Part shown: positions 27,568-37,842 of the stretch, piece by piece
How positions within the stretch are numbered: position 1 is the first letter of the stretch
How the letters are laid out: each line of letters starts with the position of its first letter
Source of the DNA: Serpens gallinarum
GTDB taxonomy: Bacteria > Pseudomonadota > Gammaproteobacteria > Pseudomonadales > Pseudomonadaceae
Direction of reading: 5' to 3'
Assembly (NCBI RefSeq): GCF_014836765.1
Contig: NZ_JACSQG010000001.1
Span: forward strand, 925,029-989,028
DNA length: 64,000 bases
The notes under the pieces: generated by a model
What the model was told of the DNA's origin: nothing
Database searches by the model: none
Seen by the model: only the letters and a program-made list of their open reading frames with translations
Position numbers and translations under genes: made by a program

Positions 27568-28083
27568 TCAAGGTTTGACGGTAACGGTAAGGGTGCCCAG
27601 CTCGCTGCTGCCTTGGGTGCTGGCGGTGCTTGGTTGCGTAGGTGGCCAGCTGAAGGGCACGCGCAGCAGTTCGCGACCGCCGACTTCGCGGGCGGCTTCC
27701 ACCACCAGGTTGTAGTCGCCGGCGACCAGATCCTTGAGCGGCGCTTCGCTGCCTTTGTAGCTCAACTGATGGGTGCCGACCGCGCGGGTCGCGGCGCTGA
27801 CGCCGTCCACCGGCATCTCCAAGCTGCGGCCGCTGCGCCGCCACCACTGGCGCATGTCTTTCAGCCACTTCTCGCCTTCGTCGTCCTTGAGCTTCAGGTC
27901 GTACCAGACCGCCAGGTTGGCGACGTGGCTCTGGTCAGGCTTTTCCAGCCACAGGGCCACGTAGGGACGATGGTATTCAGCGACGTCCAGGCGCGGGATT
28001 TCCACGCTGATGTCCAGGTCAGCGGCCAACACCGCTGGGCTGAGCAGGGTAAACAGGGGGAGCAGTACGCGTTTGCGCATCAC
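27568..28083 (-). CDS. DUF2271 domain-containing periplasmic protein
   Basis: A 171-residue exported protein: signal peptide of ~20 residues (LLPLFTLLSPAVLA), then VEIPRLDVAEYHRPYVALWLE and the WY motif in LAVWYDLKLKDDEGEKWLKDMRQWWRRS, the DUF2271 hallmarks. Function unknown; it repeatedly accompanies PepSY and TonB receptor genes in iron-uptake loci. It is 16 bases from each neighbour (PepSY gene upstream, DUF4198 gene downstream), a compact operon. Confidence 0.85.
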   Translation of the reverse strand: MMRKRVLLPLFTLLSPAVLAADLDISVEIPRLDVAEYHRPYVALWLEKPDQSHVANLAVWYDLKLKDDEGEKWLKDMRQWWRRSGRSLEMPVDGVSAATRAVGTHQLSYKGSEAPLKDLVAGDYNLVVEAAREVGGRELLRVPFSWPPTQPSTASTQGSSELGTLTVTVKP

Positions 28084-28099
28084 TATGTCCTTATTCTTT

Positions 28100-28693
28100 T
28101 TAATGAATGAACAGCAAAGCCAGCAACACGGGAATCACCAGTCCGAGCCCGGTCAGCGGCCAAGTGGCGGGGCGCCCGCCGGCATGGCGCTGTAACAGCA
28201 GCAGGCCAGTAAGACTGAAGATCACACAGACCACGGAAAAGATATCGATGAACCAGCTCCAGGCCTCACCACTGTGGCGGCCCTTGTGCAGGTCGTTGAG
28301 ATACGCGATCCAGCCGCGGTCGGTGGACTCGTATTCCAGCTCGCCGGATGCGATATCCAGGCTCAGCCAGGCATCGCCACCGGGGCGAGGGAGGCCGATA
28401 TACAACTCGCCATCGGACCACTCGGCTTCGCGACCGCCCAGACGGATGTCGAGGGTAGATTCCAGCCAGTTGGCCAGCGCTGTGGGCATTCCTGCCGTGG
28501 GCGCTGCATCTAGCAACTGCTGTTGCAACATCGCCGGTAACTGCTCAAGGCGCGTGGTGACCTGCGCCTTGGCTTCGATTTGCGCGGCATGGTTAAGCGT
28601 GATACCGGTGAAGGCGAACAGCAGCATCCCCATCAGGCAGAGTGCCGAACTGATCCAGTGCCATTGCCGCAGGGTGCCGAGCCAGAAATGCAT
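28100..28693 (-). CDS. PepSY-associated membrane protein
   Basis: A 197-residue inner-membrane protein with one N-terminal hydrophobic helix (SSALCLMGMLLFAFTGITLN), a periplasmic PepSY-type domain (about residues 40-130) and two C-terminal helices (WFIDIFSVVCVIFSLTGLLLL and GLGLVIPVLLALLFI). His residues sit at both membrane borders (RQWHW, TLNHAAQ, LNDLHKGRHSG), as in PepSY proteins thought to handle electrons or metal at the membrane, for example FpvG in pyoverdine iron release. The partner flavoreductase is encoded nearby, and electron transfer between them is inference. It starts 163 bases after the TonB receptor stop. Confidence 0.84.
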   Translation of the reverse strand: MHFWLGTLRQWHWISSALCLMGMLLFAFTGITLNHAAQIEAKAQVTTRLEQLPAMLQQQLLDAAPTAGMPTALANWLESTLDIRLGGREAEWSDGELYIGLPRPGGDAWLSLDIASGELEYESTDRGWIAYLNDLHKGRHSGEAWSWFIDIFSVVCVIFSLTGLLLLQRHAGGRPATWPLTGLGLVIPVLLALLFIH

Positions 28694-28856
28694 GGTGAGA
28701 GGGAATCCGCAAAGAGGAATCTGTCAGGTCGAGGCGAAAGGCCATTAGCCGGAACTGGCGAGATTCTAGGGGGTTGCCTGGAAAGATGTCGGGGATTTAC
28801 CAACAACATACATTCGCGAAAGGAATGACCCGCCGAGTGGCGGGCCATGGTGGTTC

Positions 28857-31082
28857 TTAGAACGTGATGTTGGCGGAAAGCCAGAGGCGGCGGCCTTCTT
28901 CCAGAGTGCCGCTGGTGGATTGGGCGGTCTGGGTGTAGTAAGAGGCCCAGCCAACGGCACCGGTGTTGGTGGTGTAGGTTTCGCCGTCGAGGAAGTCCTT
29001 GTCGAACAGGTTGTAAATGCTGGCGTTGAGGGTCACATTTTCGGAGGCTTTGTACGAGCCGCCGAGATGGAATACCTCATAAGCTTTCAAATCACCGACT
29101 TCATCCTGCAGGGCTCGGTTGGCAGCTGTCAGGTTTTCATACTTATCGGTAAAGCGTGTGCGCTCGCCACGGTATTCGCCTTTGAACCACAGGGTCAGAC
29201 GCTCGCTGGCATTCCAGTTGAGGCTGGCGTTGAGCATATGCTCGGGCGTGTTGGTCAAGGGAGCGCCCTTGTTGATACCGCTCTTCTGTTCGCTGTCTGT
29301 GTAGGTGTAGTTGCCGCTCAGGCTCCAACGCGGTGCGAACTGCCAGCGGCTGGCCAGTTCCAGACCTTGAGTGACAGCTTCATCGATATTGATGCTTTGC
29401 GCGAAGTTTTCCTGAGTGAAGCTGCTGCCAAAGCTGACGCAACCGGGCTGGTTCGGGTTGGCTGTAAAAAAGCAGTTGGGCAGTGGCGTGCCGTCGTCGA
29501 TCTTGTCTTTGAACTTGTTGTGGAACAAGGTGGCGTTGGCATTGAAGCCAGCATAGTTGTCGTAGTACACGCCGAATTCGGTGTTGGTGGTAACTTCTGG
29601 ATCAAGATCCGGGCTGCCGATAGTAATGGTGCGGCCTTGGCCACTTACACCGTTGATACCGTCATGCAACTGGTTAAGGGTGGGTGTCTTGTAGCCTCGG
29701 CTGACGCCACCTTTCATAGTCCAGCTGTCGCTGGTGTTCCACACCAGGTAGGCGCGTGGGCTTACATGGCCACCGAAGGCATCATGGTTTTCGTAGCGAG
29801 CGCCGAGGGTCAGCGCCAAATCGTCGCGCAGTCGCCACTCATCCTCGAGGAACAGAGACCAGGTGGATTGCTCGAATTTTTCAGATGCGATGCCGTCTTC
29901 CACCTCGGCATCCCACCATTGGGCGCCAACGGTAGCAATATGGGAGTCGCCGATGGGGCTGACCAGCTTGGTGTCAAATACCAGGTCGGTAGATTTCAGC
30001 TCACGATCATCGCCTGCGACAATGGATGGGTACCCGGAATAAGCCACCCCGAGGGTTCCGGGAATGGTCCGGCCGATGGTTTCGGTTGTGTTGTGAGTCA
30101 GGCTACTGTCCAGAGTGCCGAAGCCGAGGCGCGCCGTATGGCTCAGGGCAACCTGGTCGCGCTCGAAGCGCAGTTCATCGTCGTAACCGTTTATTACGGT
30201 AGGCGCGTCAGTGGTGCAGCCACCGATGGCGTTGCCACCGGTTTTACCGTCCAGAGTACCGAGCTGGCAGTTGTCGTTGTTATAAACTTGGCGACCACGT
30301 TCAACATCCAGCGCGAAATCGTGGTTTTCATGAGGCGTCAGAGTCAGACGGGCGCCTAGGGTGTTATTGCGGCCCTCCACAGGCGCAGCGCCACGCTTGC
30401 TGACGGTAGTGTCATTGTCGAACGTGAGGTCGGATTCCCCCCGGTCTTGCAGGCTGCCGCGCACGGCCAGGCCCAGCAGGCCGTCGACCAGAGGGCCGCT
30501 GGCATACAGGCTGGTCTTGCTGGCTTCGCCATAATCGCGATTTTCCTGGAAGGTGTGATCCAGGCTCAGCGAACCGCCCCATTCCGAGGCAACTTTCTTG
30601 GTGATGATATTCACCACGCCGCCCATGGCATCCGAGCCATATAGGGTGGACATTGGGCCGCGGATCACTTCGATGCGCTCGATGGCCGACATCGGCGGCA
30701 TAAAGCTGGTGGAGGTTTCGTTGAAGCCGTTGGGGGTGACGTTGCCGGCGGTATTCTGGCGGCGACCATCAATTAGAATCAGGGTGTACTCGCTAGGCAG
30801 GCCGCGAATGCTGATGTTCAGGCCGCCGGTCTTTCCCGTGCCCTGGCGTACGTCAATGCCTTCCACATCCTCCAGCGCTTGAGCCAAGTTGCTGTAACGC
30901 TTCTGCTGCAATTCTTCGCCGCTGACCACAGAAATACTGGCTGGCGCCTCAGTGACTTTCTGTTCAAACCCCGAGGCGCTGACCACGGTGTCGCCGAGTA
31001 TTAGGGCGTCTTGAGCAAAAGAGGCCAAACTGCAGCCAAGTAGGGCGGTAGCCAGTGCGGTGCGGGCGAAGGGCAGGGACAT
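28857..31082 (-). CDS. TonB-dependent siderophore receptor (catecholate type, PiuA/CirA-like)
   Basis: A 741-residue outer-membrane receptor: signal peptide ending LASFAQ, TonB box DTVVSASG, plug domain (APASISVVSGEEL, VEGIDVRQGTG, SIRGLPSEYTLILIDGRRQ, IERIEVIRGPMSTLYGSDAMGGVVNIITK) and a 22-strand-type barrel ending LWLSANITF with terminal Phe. The plug and its length fit catecholate receptors such as PiuA, CirA or FepA-like proteins; the ligand cannot be stated. GGAG precedes the ATG, and a Fur-like box lies 38 bases upstream. It is the first gene of a minus-strand group continuing with the PepSY, DUF2271 and DUF4198 genes. Confidence 0.92.
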   Translation of the reverse strand: MSLPFARTALATALLGCSLASFAQDALILGDTVVSASGFEQKVTEAPASISVVSGEELQQKRYSNLAQALEDVEGIDVRQGTGKTGGLNISIRGLPSEYTLILIDGRRQNTAGNVTPNGFNETSTSFMPPMSAIERIEVIRGPMSTLYGSDAMGGVVNIITKKVASEWGGSLSLDHTFQENRDYGEASKTSLYASGPLVDGLLGLAVRGSLQDRGESDLTFDNDTTVSKRGAAPVEGRNNTLGARLTLTPHENHDFALDVERGRQVYNNDNCQLGTLDGKTGGNAIGGCTTDAPTVINGYDDELRFERDQVALSHTARLGFGTLDSSLTHNTTETIGRTIPGTLGVAYSGYPSIVAGDDRELKSTDLVFDTKLVSPIGDSHIATVGAQWWDAEVEDGIASEKFEQSTWSLFLEDEWRLRDDLALTLGARYENHDAFGGHVSPRAYLVWNTSDSWTMKGGVSRGYKTPTLNQLHDGINGVSGQGRTITIGSPDLDPEVTTNTEFGVYYDNYAGFNANATLFHNKFKDKIDDGTPLPNCFFTANPNQPGCVSFGSSFTQENFAQSINIDEAVTQGLELASRWQFAPRWSLSGNYTYTDSEQKSGINKGAPLTNTPEHMLNASLNWNASERLTLWFKGEYRGERTRFTDKYENLTAANRALQDEVGDLKAYEVFHLGGSYKASENVTLNASIYNLFDKDFLDGETYTTNTGAVGWASYYTQTAQSTSGTLEEGRRLWLSANITF

Positions 31083-31119
31083 GCGGAGCTCCAGTGGTCG
31101 GTTTTATGTTGGCGCGCAT

Positions 31120-31138
31120 GATAATGATTCGCGATAAG
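31120..31138 (-). promoter_or_regulatory. Fur-box-like site upstream of the TonB receptor gene
   Basis: GATAATGATTCGCGATAAG: the first nine bases equal the Fur consensus half GATAATGAT, and the second half is degraded. It lies 38 bases before the receptor start codon, where Fur would block transcription when iron is plentiful. No clear -35/-10 pair could be fixed. Confidence 0.55.
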
Positions 31139-31249
31139 GTTGAGAAGTGTTTTCAATTGCTAATCAGATAAATTTACATTCATGCCTGAAGTTCTGTTGA
31201 CTCAACGGTGGACTTGCGCCGCCTTTGGCAAAGCTGGAAGCTTGCCGAC

Positions 31250-31996
31250 ATGACTACTTCCCTTCTACTCAACTGCGACATGGGCGAGAGCTTCGGAGCC
31301 TGGACGATGGGCAACGACGCGCTGGCCATGCCGCTGATCGACCAGGCCAACCTGGCTTGCGGTTATCACGCGGGCGATCCGCTGACCATGCAGCGCAGCG
31401 TGGCGCTGGCGGTGCAGCACGGCGTGAGCATTGGTGCCCATCCGGCCTATCCCGATTTGCAAGGTTTCGGACGGCGGCACATGAGCTGTACGTCGGACGA
31501 AGTGCGTGCGCTGGTGCTTTATCAGGTCGGCGCTCTGGAGGCGTTCTGCCGCGCCGCAGGCACTCAAGTGGCTTACGTCAAACCCCATGGCGCGCTCTAT
31601 AACGACCTGGTGCGCGACGATGCGTTATTTGCGGCAGTGCTCGATGCCTGTGCGAGTTATCGCGCCGGCCTGCCGCTGATGGTGCTGGCGTTGGCTGACA
31701 ATCGTCGGGAGGTCAGATTGGCCGAGGCGGCCGGCGTCCCGCTGCTGTTCGAGGCGTTCGCCGACCGCGCCTATCAGTCGGACGGCCAACTGGCGCCGCG
31801 GCGTTTGCCTGGCGCGGTGCATCATGAGCCTCAGCGAATCCTTGACCAGGCGCTGGCGATTGCCCGGGGCGAGCCGTTCGCCGATATCGATGGCAAACCC
31901 TTGCGCCTGCGCGCCGACAGCCTGTGCGTGCATGGCGATAACCCCGACGCCTTGTCGGTGCTGCGCCGGTTGCGGGCGCACTTAGACGCAACATGA
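31250..31996 (+). CDS. pxpA: 5-oxoprolinase subunit PxpA (LamB/YcsF family)
   Basis: Subunit of the prokaryotic ATP-dependent 5-oxoprolinase, which opens pyroglutamate to glutamate. The family motifs are [12 protein letters not shown] at the N-terminus, [22 protein letters not shown] and [13 protein letters not shown] 31250 gives 248 residues, the usual length; an upstream in-frame start at 31208 lacks family sequence. The stop overlaps the pxpB start (ATGA). The gene order pxpA-pxpB-pxpC with overlapping codons ensures balanced synthesis. The promoter lies in the ~165-base gap shared with the TonB receptor. Confidence 0.94.
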   Translation: MTTSLLLNCDMGESFGAWTMGNDALAMPLIDQANLACGYHAGDPLTMQRSVALAVQHGVSIGAHPAYPDLQGFGRRHMSCTSDEVRALVLYQVGALEAFCRAAGTQVAYVKPHGALYNDLVRDDALFAAVLDACASYRAGLPLMVLALADNRREVRLAEAAGVPLLFEAFADRAYQSDGQLAPRRLPGAVHHEPQRILDQALAIARGEPFADIDGKPLRLRADSLCVHGDNPDALSVLRRLRAHLDAT

Positions 31997-32667
31997 TCCG
32001 TTGCCAGCCGGCCGGCGCTGAAGCCTTGCTGCTGGTGTTGGCCGAGCAGCCCGATGCGACGTTGCCGTTGCGTATCGCTGCACTGGTGGCAACCTTGCGG
32101 CGCGAACTGGGGCCACTGCTGTTGGATCTGGTGCCGGGCTGGACGACTTTGCTGGTGCATTACGACCTGCTGCGCACCGATCAACTGGAACTGACTAGAC
32201 GCCTGCAACCGCTGCTGCATGCCTGGCAGGAGGCGCCGCTCCCGAAGCAGGGCGGGCGTATGCATGAAATCCCCATCTGGTATGGCGGGGAGGATTTACC
32301 GTCGGTGGCCCAGGCCTGCGGTTTGTCCGAGGCCGAGGTGATTACTCTGCACAGCGCGGTTGAATACCGCGTTGGGGCTATCGGTTTCGCGCCGGGCTTC
32401 GCCTATCTGGGCGGGCTGGACGCACGGCTGGCATTACCGCGCCGGGCTTCGCCTCGGACGCGGGTGCCCGCCGGTTCCCTGGCCATTGCCGAACGCCAGA
32501 CGGCGATTTATCCGCAGGCATCGCCTGGCGGCTGGCACTTGCTGGGCCTCTGTCCATGGAACCTGTTCGACGCGCAGCGCGAACCGCCGTGTGCATTGCG
32601 GGTCGGTGATCGGGTGCGGTTCGTTGCGGTGACGGAAGCGGACTACCGAGCCGAGGCCAACCGATGA
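31993..32667 (+). CDS. pxpB: 5-oxoprolinase subunit PxpB (KipI family)
   Basis: Second 5-oxoprolinase subunit, 224 residues, related to the kinase inhibitor KipI. The conserved core is [62 protein letters not shown] and [11 protein letters not shown]. It partners with PxpC to bind or activate the substrate. Start and stop codons overlap those of pxpA and pxpC by four bases each. Confidence 0.94.
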   Translation: MIRCQPAGAEALLLVLAEQPDATLPLRIAALVATLRRELGPLLLDLVPGWTTLLVHYDLLRTDQLELTRRLQPLLHAWQEAPLPKQGGRMHEIPIWYGGEDLPSVAQACGLSEAEVITLHSAVEYRVGAIGFAPGFAYLGGLDARLALPRRASPRTRVPAGSLAIAERQTAIYPQASPGGWHLLGLCPWNLFDAQREPPCALRVGDRVRFVAVTEADYRAEANR

Positions 32668-33572
32668 TGGGGCTGCGGGTGTTGAAGCCTGGGCCTTTGA
32701 GTTTGGTACAGGATGCTGGGCGCTTCGGATGGCAGCATCTGGGCGTTTCACCCAGCGGTCCGCTGGATGGCCACGCAGCGGCCTGGGCCAATCGTCTACT
32801 GGGCAATCCCTGGGGCACCCCCCTGGTGGAAATCGCCTTCGGCGGTGTGGAGCTGCAAAGCGCGGGAAACACCTGGCTGGCGCTGTGTGGCGCTGAGTTG
32901 GACATCCATATTGACGACCAACCGCAGGCGAACTGGGCGCGCTTTCCCCTGCGCGCCGGGCAGCGCCTGCGCTTGGGGTTCGCGCGCAGCGGGCAGCGGT
33001 CTTACCTGGCGGTGACGGGTGGTTTCTGCATAGTGCCAAAGCTCGGCAGCGTAGCGACCCAGGTCCGTGAAGGGCTGGGCGGTGTACACGGAGATGGCCG
33101 TGCTCTGCAGCTGGGCGATCTCTTGCCGTGCCGGCCGGCGCGGTTGCCCGGCAGGGTCAGTGTGCCGTGGCCTTATATTCCAGATTATCGTCGGGAGCCT
33201 GAATTGCGGCTGATCGCCGCTGATGGGGTTGATGCCGACGCATTGCAGCATTTGCTGGACCAGCGCTGGCTCATCAGTCCGCATTCCGACCGCATGGGCG
33301 TGCGGTTGAATGGCGAAGCGCTCCAGGCACCACGCCTGCAGTGGTCCCAGGGGGTAGTAAGCGGAACGATCCAGGTACCACCGGACGGTCAGCCGATCAT
33401 TCTCATGACCGACCGGCAGACCATGGGCGGCTATCCGCTACTCGGCTGGCTGCACCCACTGGATCAATGGCGGCTGGCGCAGTGTCCCCCGCACAGCGGG
33501 GTGCGCTTTGCGCTCGTCGAGGTGGCACAGGCGCAGGCCGAACTGCGCACGTTCTATCGTTTTTTTCGCTGA
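32664..33572 (+). CDS. pxpC: 5-oxoprolinase subunit PxpC (biotin-dependent carboxyltransferase-like, KipA family)
   Basis: Third 5-oxoprolinase subunit, 302 residues. It starts [20 protein letters not shown] and continues GVSPSGPLDGHAAAWANRLLGN, with the conserved SDRMGVRLNG and DRQTMGGYPLLG later; all are KipA-family signatures. It ends 34 bases before the dispersed element that separates it from the convergent dppF. Confidence 0.94.
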   Translation: MMGLRVLKPGPLSLVQDAGRFGWQHLGVSPSGPLDGHAAAWANRLLGNPWGTPLVEIAFGGVELQSAGNTWLALCGAELDIHIDDQPQANWARFPLRAGQRLRLGFARSGQRSYLAVTGGFCIVPKLGSVATQVREGLGGVHGDGRALQLGDLLPCRPARLPGRVSVPWPYIPDYRREPELRLIAADGVDADALQHLLDQRWLISPHSDRMGVRLNGEALQAPRLQWSQGVVSGTIQVPPDGQPIILMTDRQTMGGYPLLGWLHPLDQWRLAQCPPHSGVRFALVEVAQAQAELRTFYRFFR

Positions 33573-33606
33573 GTCTTCGCCGCACCGGGGCGGTTGCCAT
33601 GCTGGC

Positions 33607-33708
33607 GTAGGGTGGATGACGTTTTTCTCATCCACCAGGCTTCCGCTCGGTGGACCGCCACGCGGTGCATCGCCACCTGGTGGATCGATAATGCGCGATC
33701 CAGCCTAC
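33607..33708. repeat. 102-bp palindromic dispersed element, copy 2 (inverted relative to copy 1)
   Basis: Begins GTAGGGTGGATGACG and ends GATCCAGCCTAC. Its reverse complement aligns without gaps to 21302-21403 (14 mismatches in 102). It fills the gap between the convergent pxpC and dppF, and its last bases contain the dppF stop codon (TAG, complement of 33705-33707). Confidence 0.85.
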
Positions 33709-34673
33709 AGGCTGATCTGCTCGGCGTAATGGCAGGCAACCAATCGACCCTCCAGCGGACGCAGTTCAGGTACCACCTGGCGGCAATGCTCGGTGGCGTA
33801 GGGGCAGCGCTGATTGAAGACACAGCCGCTGGGTGGGTTGAGGGGGTTGGGCAATTCGCCGTGCAGCTTGATGCGCGGTTTGCTCGGGTCCGGATGCAGG
33901 CGTGGAGTGGCGGCCAACAAAGCCTGGGTGTAAGGGTGCAGCGGTCGGCTGTAGATGCGTGCGCTGGGGCCGCTTTCCATGGTGCGACCCAGATACATGA
34001 CCAGCAACTGATCAGCGATGTGGCGCACGACCGCCAGGTTGTGGGAAATGAACACGTAGGCGGTGCCGAATTCATCCTGCAAATCCTTGAACAGGTTGAG
34101 CACCTGGGCCTGGATCGACACGTCCAGCGCCGAGGTGGGCTCGTCGGCCACCAACACCTTGGGGTTGAGCATCATCGCCCGGGCCAGCGCGATGCGTTGG
34201 CGCTGTCCACCGGAGAACATGTGCGGGAAACGCCCATAGTGCTCGGGGCGCAGCCCGACCTGCTGCATCATCGCCTGCACCCGTTCGCGGCGCTCGGCGC
34301 GGGATAGCGGCGTGTTGATCAGCAGCGGCTCGGCCAGTTGGTCGCCAATGGTGCGTCGCGGGTTGAGCGAGGCATAGGGATTCTGAAACACCATCTGCAC
34401 GTCGCGGCGCAGCTGTTTGTGCTGGGCACGGCTAGCGCCGGCGGCTTCCTGACCGGCGATTTGCAGCGATCCGGAGGTGGGCTGTTCGATCAGCGTCAGG
34501 GCACGGGCCAGGGTGGTTTTGCCGCAACCGGACTCGCCGACCACCGCGAGGGTTTGCCCGGCCTCCAGTTCGAAGGAAATGCCATTGAGCGCGCGCACCG
34601 TGGCAGCGGGTTTGAACAGGCCGCGCGAGACGCTGTACAGGCGGGTCAGTTCGCGGGCAATGACGACGCTCAT
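33705..34673 (-). CDS. dppF: Dipeptide ABC transporter ATP-binding protein DppF
   Basis: ATPase subunit of the dipeptide importer, 322 residues. Walker [10 protein letters not shown], signature [15 protein letters not shown], Walker [13 protein letters not shown] and the H-loop FISHNLAVV are intact. The C-terminal oligopeptide-transporter extension is present ([15 protein letters not shown] and [10 protein letters not shown], with the Cys pattern seen in iron-sulfur-binding OppD/F relatives). It starts within the dppD stop (ATGA). The stop codon falls inside the inverted end of the dispersed element. Confidence 0.93.
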   Translation of the reverse strand: MSVVIARELTRLYSVSRGLFKPAATVRALNGISFELEAGQTLAVVGESGCGKTTLARALTLIEQPTSGSLQIAGQEAAGASRAQHKQLRRDVQMVFQNPYASLNPRRTIGDQLAEPLLINTPLSRAERRERVQAMMQQVGLRPEHYGRFPHMFSGGQRQRIALARAMMLNPKVLVADEPTSALDVSIQAQVLNLFKDLQDEFGTAYVFISHNLAVVRHIADQLLVMYLGRTMESGPSARIYSRPLHPYTQALLAATPRLHPDPSKPRIKLHGELPNPLNPPSGCVFNQRCPYATEHCRQVVPELRPLEGRLVACHYAEQISL

Positions 34674-35644
34674 CGGCGCTCCTCCGGGGTCAGGTTGCGC
34701 GGAAAGAAGCAGCGCACCGCACCCCGCGCGTGGGGTATCAACTCCGGTCGCACCTGACAGGCAGGTTGTGCGTAAGGGCAGCGCGGCGACAGCAAGCAGC
34801 CTTGGGGGCTGTCGTAACGGCCGGGAACGATGCCGGGCAAGGTCGCCAGGCGCCGGGCGTTGGGGTTATGTTCGGGAATCGAGGCCAGCAGCGCTTCGGT
34901 ATAGGGGTGCGTCGGCGCATCGAACAGGTCCGGCACCCGGCCCGTTTCCACCACTTGGCCGGCATACATGACGCAGACCCGTTGGGCGGTTTCGGCAACC
35001 ACCGCCAGGTCATGGGTAATCAGGATCAGTGCCATGCCCTGGTCGCGCTGCAGATCGAGCAGCAAGTCCATGATCTGCGCCTGGATGGTCACGTCCAGGG
35101 CCGTGGTTGGCTCATCGGCGATAAGCAGGCGCGGCTCGGCGGCAATCGCCATGGCGATCGCCACGCGCTGGTTCATGCCGCCGGACAGTTGATGAGGGTA
35201 GGCATTCAGCCGGCTGGCGGCGGCGGGAATTTCCACCCGCTCGAGCAGATCCAGGGCACGCCGACGAGCAGCCTGGCCCTTTAGATTCATATGCTGATGC
35301 AGGACTTCCTCGATCTGGTAGCCGACCGTATAACTGGGGTTGAGCGCGGTCATAGGGTCCTGAAAGATCATTGCCAGCTCTTTGCCGATCAGCCGGCGAC
35401 GCTGGCGACCGTGCAGGCGCAGCAGGTCCTGGCCGGCGAACTGCAGGCACTCGGCGGTGATCCGGCCCGGCGGGTCGATCAGGCCCATGAGAGCGAGCAT
35501 GGTCACTGATTTGCCCGAGCCGGATTCGCCGACGATGGCCAGCACTTCGCCCTGTTCGACGGATAAGTCCAAAGCATCGACCACGGGCGGCGCATCGGCG
35601 TCACCGAAGCGCACGGACAGGTTGCGGATTTCCAGCAGGCTCAT
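34670..35644 (-). CDS. dppD: Dipeptide ABC transporter ATP-binding protein DppD
   Basis: ATPase subunit, 324 residues from ATG 35644 ([11 protein letters not shown]), which lies one base after the dppC stop. Walker [10 protein letters not shown], signature [15 protein letters not shown], Walker [13 protein letters not shown] and H-loop ITHDLAVV are all present, and the C-terminus carries the peptide-transporter extension ([24 protein letters not shown]). It forms the ATPase dimer with DppF. Confidence 0.93.
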   Translation of the reverse strand: MSLLEIRNLSVRFGDADAPPVVDALDLSVEQGEVLAIVGESGSGKSVTMLALMGLIDPPGRITAECLQFAGQDLLRLHGRQRRRLIGKELAMIFQDPMTALNPSYTVGYQIEEVLHQHMNLKGQAARRRALDLLERVEIPAAASRLNAYPHQLSGGMNQRVAIAMAIAAEPRLLIADEPTTALDVTIQAQIMDLLLDLQRDQGMALILITHDLAVVAETAQRVCVMYAGQVVETGRVPDLFDAPTHPYTEALLASIPEHNPNARRLATLPGIVPGRYDSPQGCLLSPRCPYAQPACQVRPELIPHARGAVRCFFPRNLTPEERR

Positions 35645-35645
35645 G

Positions 35646-36548
35646 TCAGGCGGCACTCTTGAGTTTCGGGTCGAGGGCGTCGCGCAGGCCATCGCCCATC
35701 AGGTTGATCGCCAATACCGTGAGCAAAATGGCGAGGCCGGGCAGGCTGACCACCCACCAGGCGCGCTCGATATAGTCGCGCGCCGAGGCGAGCATGGTGC
35801 CCCATTCGGGCGTCGGTGGTTGCACGCCGAGGCCGAGGAAGCCCAGCGCGGCGGCGTCCAGGATCGCCGAGGAAAAGCTCAGGCTGGCCTGCACGATCAA
35901 CGGCGCCATGCAGTTGGGCAGCACGCTGACGAACATCAGACGCAGCGGGCCGGCGCCGGTCAGTCGCGCGGCGGTGACGTAGTCGCGGTTCAGTTCGTTG
36001 AGCACGGCGGCGCGGGTCAGGCGCACGTAAGCCGGCAGCGAAACGATGGCAATCGCCAGAATGGTGTTGATCAGTCCCGGACCGAGGATCGCCACGATGG
36101 CCACCGCCAGCAGCAGCGACGGCAGGGCCAGCATGATGTCCATCAAGCGCATGATGAACGGGCCGAGCAGGGTGGGCGAAAAGCCGGCGAGCAAGCCCAG
36201 CAGTACCCCGGGTAGCAGTGAGAAGACCACCGAGGCCAGGCCGATCAGCAGCGATAGACGTGCACCGTGAATCAGTCGGGAAAGCAGGTCGCGGCCCAAT
36301 TCGTCGGTGCCCAGCAAGAAACGAGCTTGACCGCCTTCCAGCCAGACCGGCGGGGTGAGCAGGTGTTCGCGAAACTGCTCGCTGGGATCGAACGGCGCGA
36401 CCCAGGGCGCGAACAGCGCGCAGAACACCAGGAGCAGCAGAAAGATCAGCCCACCCAGCGCACCCTTGTTACGCGTAAAGGCGCGCCAGAACTCCTTGAG
36501 CGGCGAGGGGTAGAGCAGGGCCGGGTCGAGCGGTGTGGTCGTCGTCAT
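35646..36548 (-). CDS. dppC: Dipeptide ABC transporter permease DppC
   Basis: Inner-membrane permease, 300 residues, with an N-terminal OppC-type segment ([26 protein letters not shown]), the periplasmic stretch [36 protein letters not shown] (of which [12 protein letters not shown] is diagnostic) and five further helices. The cytoplasmic EAA loop is [25 protein letters not shown]. It is separated from dppB by 147 bases containing a palindromic element. Confidence 0.93.
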   Translation of the reverse strand: MTTTTPLDPALLYPSPLKEFWRAFTRNKGALGGLIFLLLLVFCALFAPWVAPFDPSEQFREHLLTPPVWLEGGQARFLLGTDELGRDLLSRLIHGARLSLLIGLASVVFSLLPGVLLGLLAGFSPTLLGPFIMRLMDIMLALPSLLLAVAIVAILGPGLINTILAIAIVSLPAYVRLTRAAVLNELNRDYVTAARLTGAGPLRLMFVSVLPNCMAPLIVQASLSFSSAILDAAALGFLGLGVQPPTPEWGTMLASARDYIERAWWVVSLPGLAILLTVLAINLMGDGLRDALDPKLKSAA

Positions 36549-36576
36549 GGCCGTGCCTTTAGCTCGTAGCTTGCCC

Positions 36577-36652
36577 GTAGGGTGGATGACGCTTCACCCA
36601 TCCACCCTTGCGCGGCACGACCGGTGGATGAAAAAGGCGTCATCCACCCTAC
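36577..36652. repeat. 76-bp palindromic element between dppB and dppC
   Basis: Same inverted ends as the 102-bp elements (GTAGGGTGGATGACG ... CGTCATCCACCCTAC, a 15-base perfect inverted repeat) with a shorter interior. In the dpp transcript it would fold into a long hairpin between dppB and dppC. It begins 28 bases upstream of the dppC start. Confidence 0.85.
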
Positions 36653-36695
36653 TACAGGGAACCCGCGAAACAGGTCAGGAGACATTGTGGGTTCC

Positions 36696-37706
<1,011 letters not shown>

Positions 37707-37842
37707 GGTCTTGGGACTGACTCCGAACAAGAGGTGGAACGGGGATTATCCCGTCTTTGACGCTTCTGTGCAGGCCGAGATAGAGCAGGAGGCGCAGCGC
37801 TTGAGCAGAAGGGTTGAGTCATGAATGCTCGAAACCCCTCAG

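Noticed and set aside
28765-28856. GC-rich inverted repeat after the TonB receptor gene as a terminator
   Set aside because: CCCGCC / GGCGGG pairs but no U-rich tail follows on the minus strand, so termination is not supported.
28920-30359. 479-codon plus-strand frame opposite the TonB receptor gene
   Set aside because: The receptor on the other strand has signal peptide, TonB box, plug and barrel; the plus frame has no domain.
31208-31249. Upstream start of pxpA at 31208
   Set aside because: The extra 14 residues do not match the family N-terminus, which begins at ATG 31250.
32388-32457. Direct repeat GCGCCGGGCTTCGCCT within pxpB
   Set aside because: The two copies are read in different frames and encode residues conserved in the family ([11 protein letters not shown] and PRRASPR), so the likeness is a codon-use coincidence.
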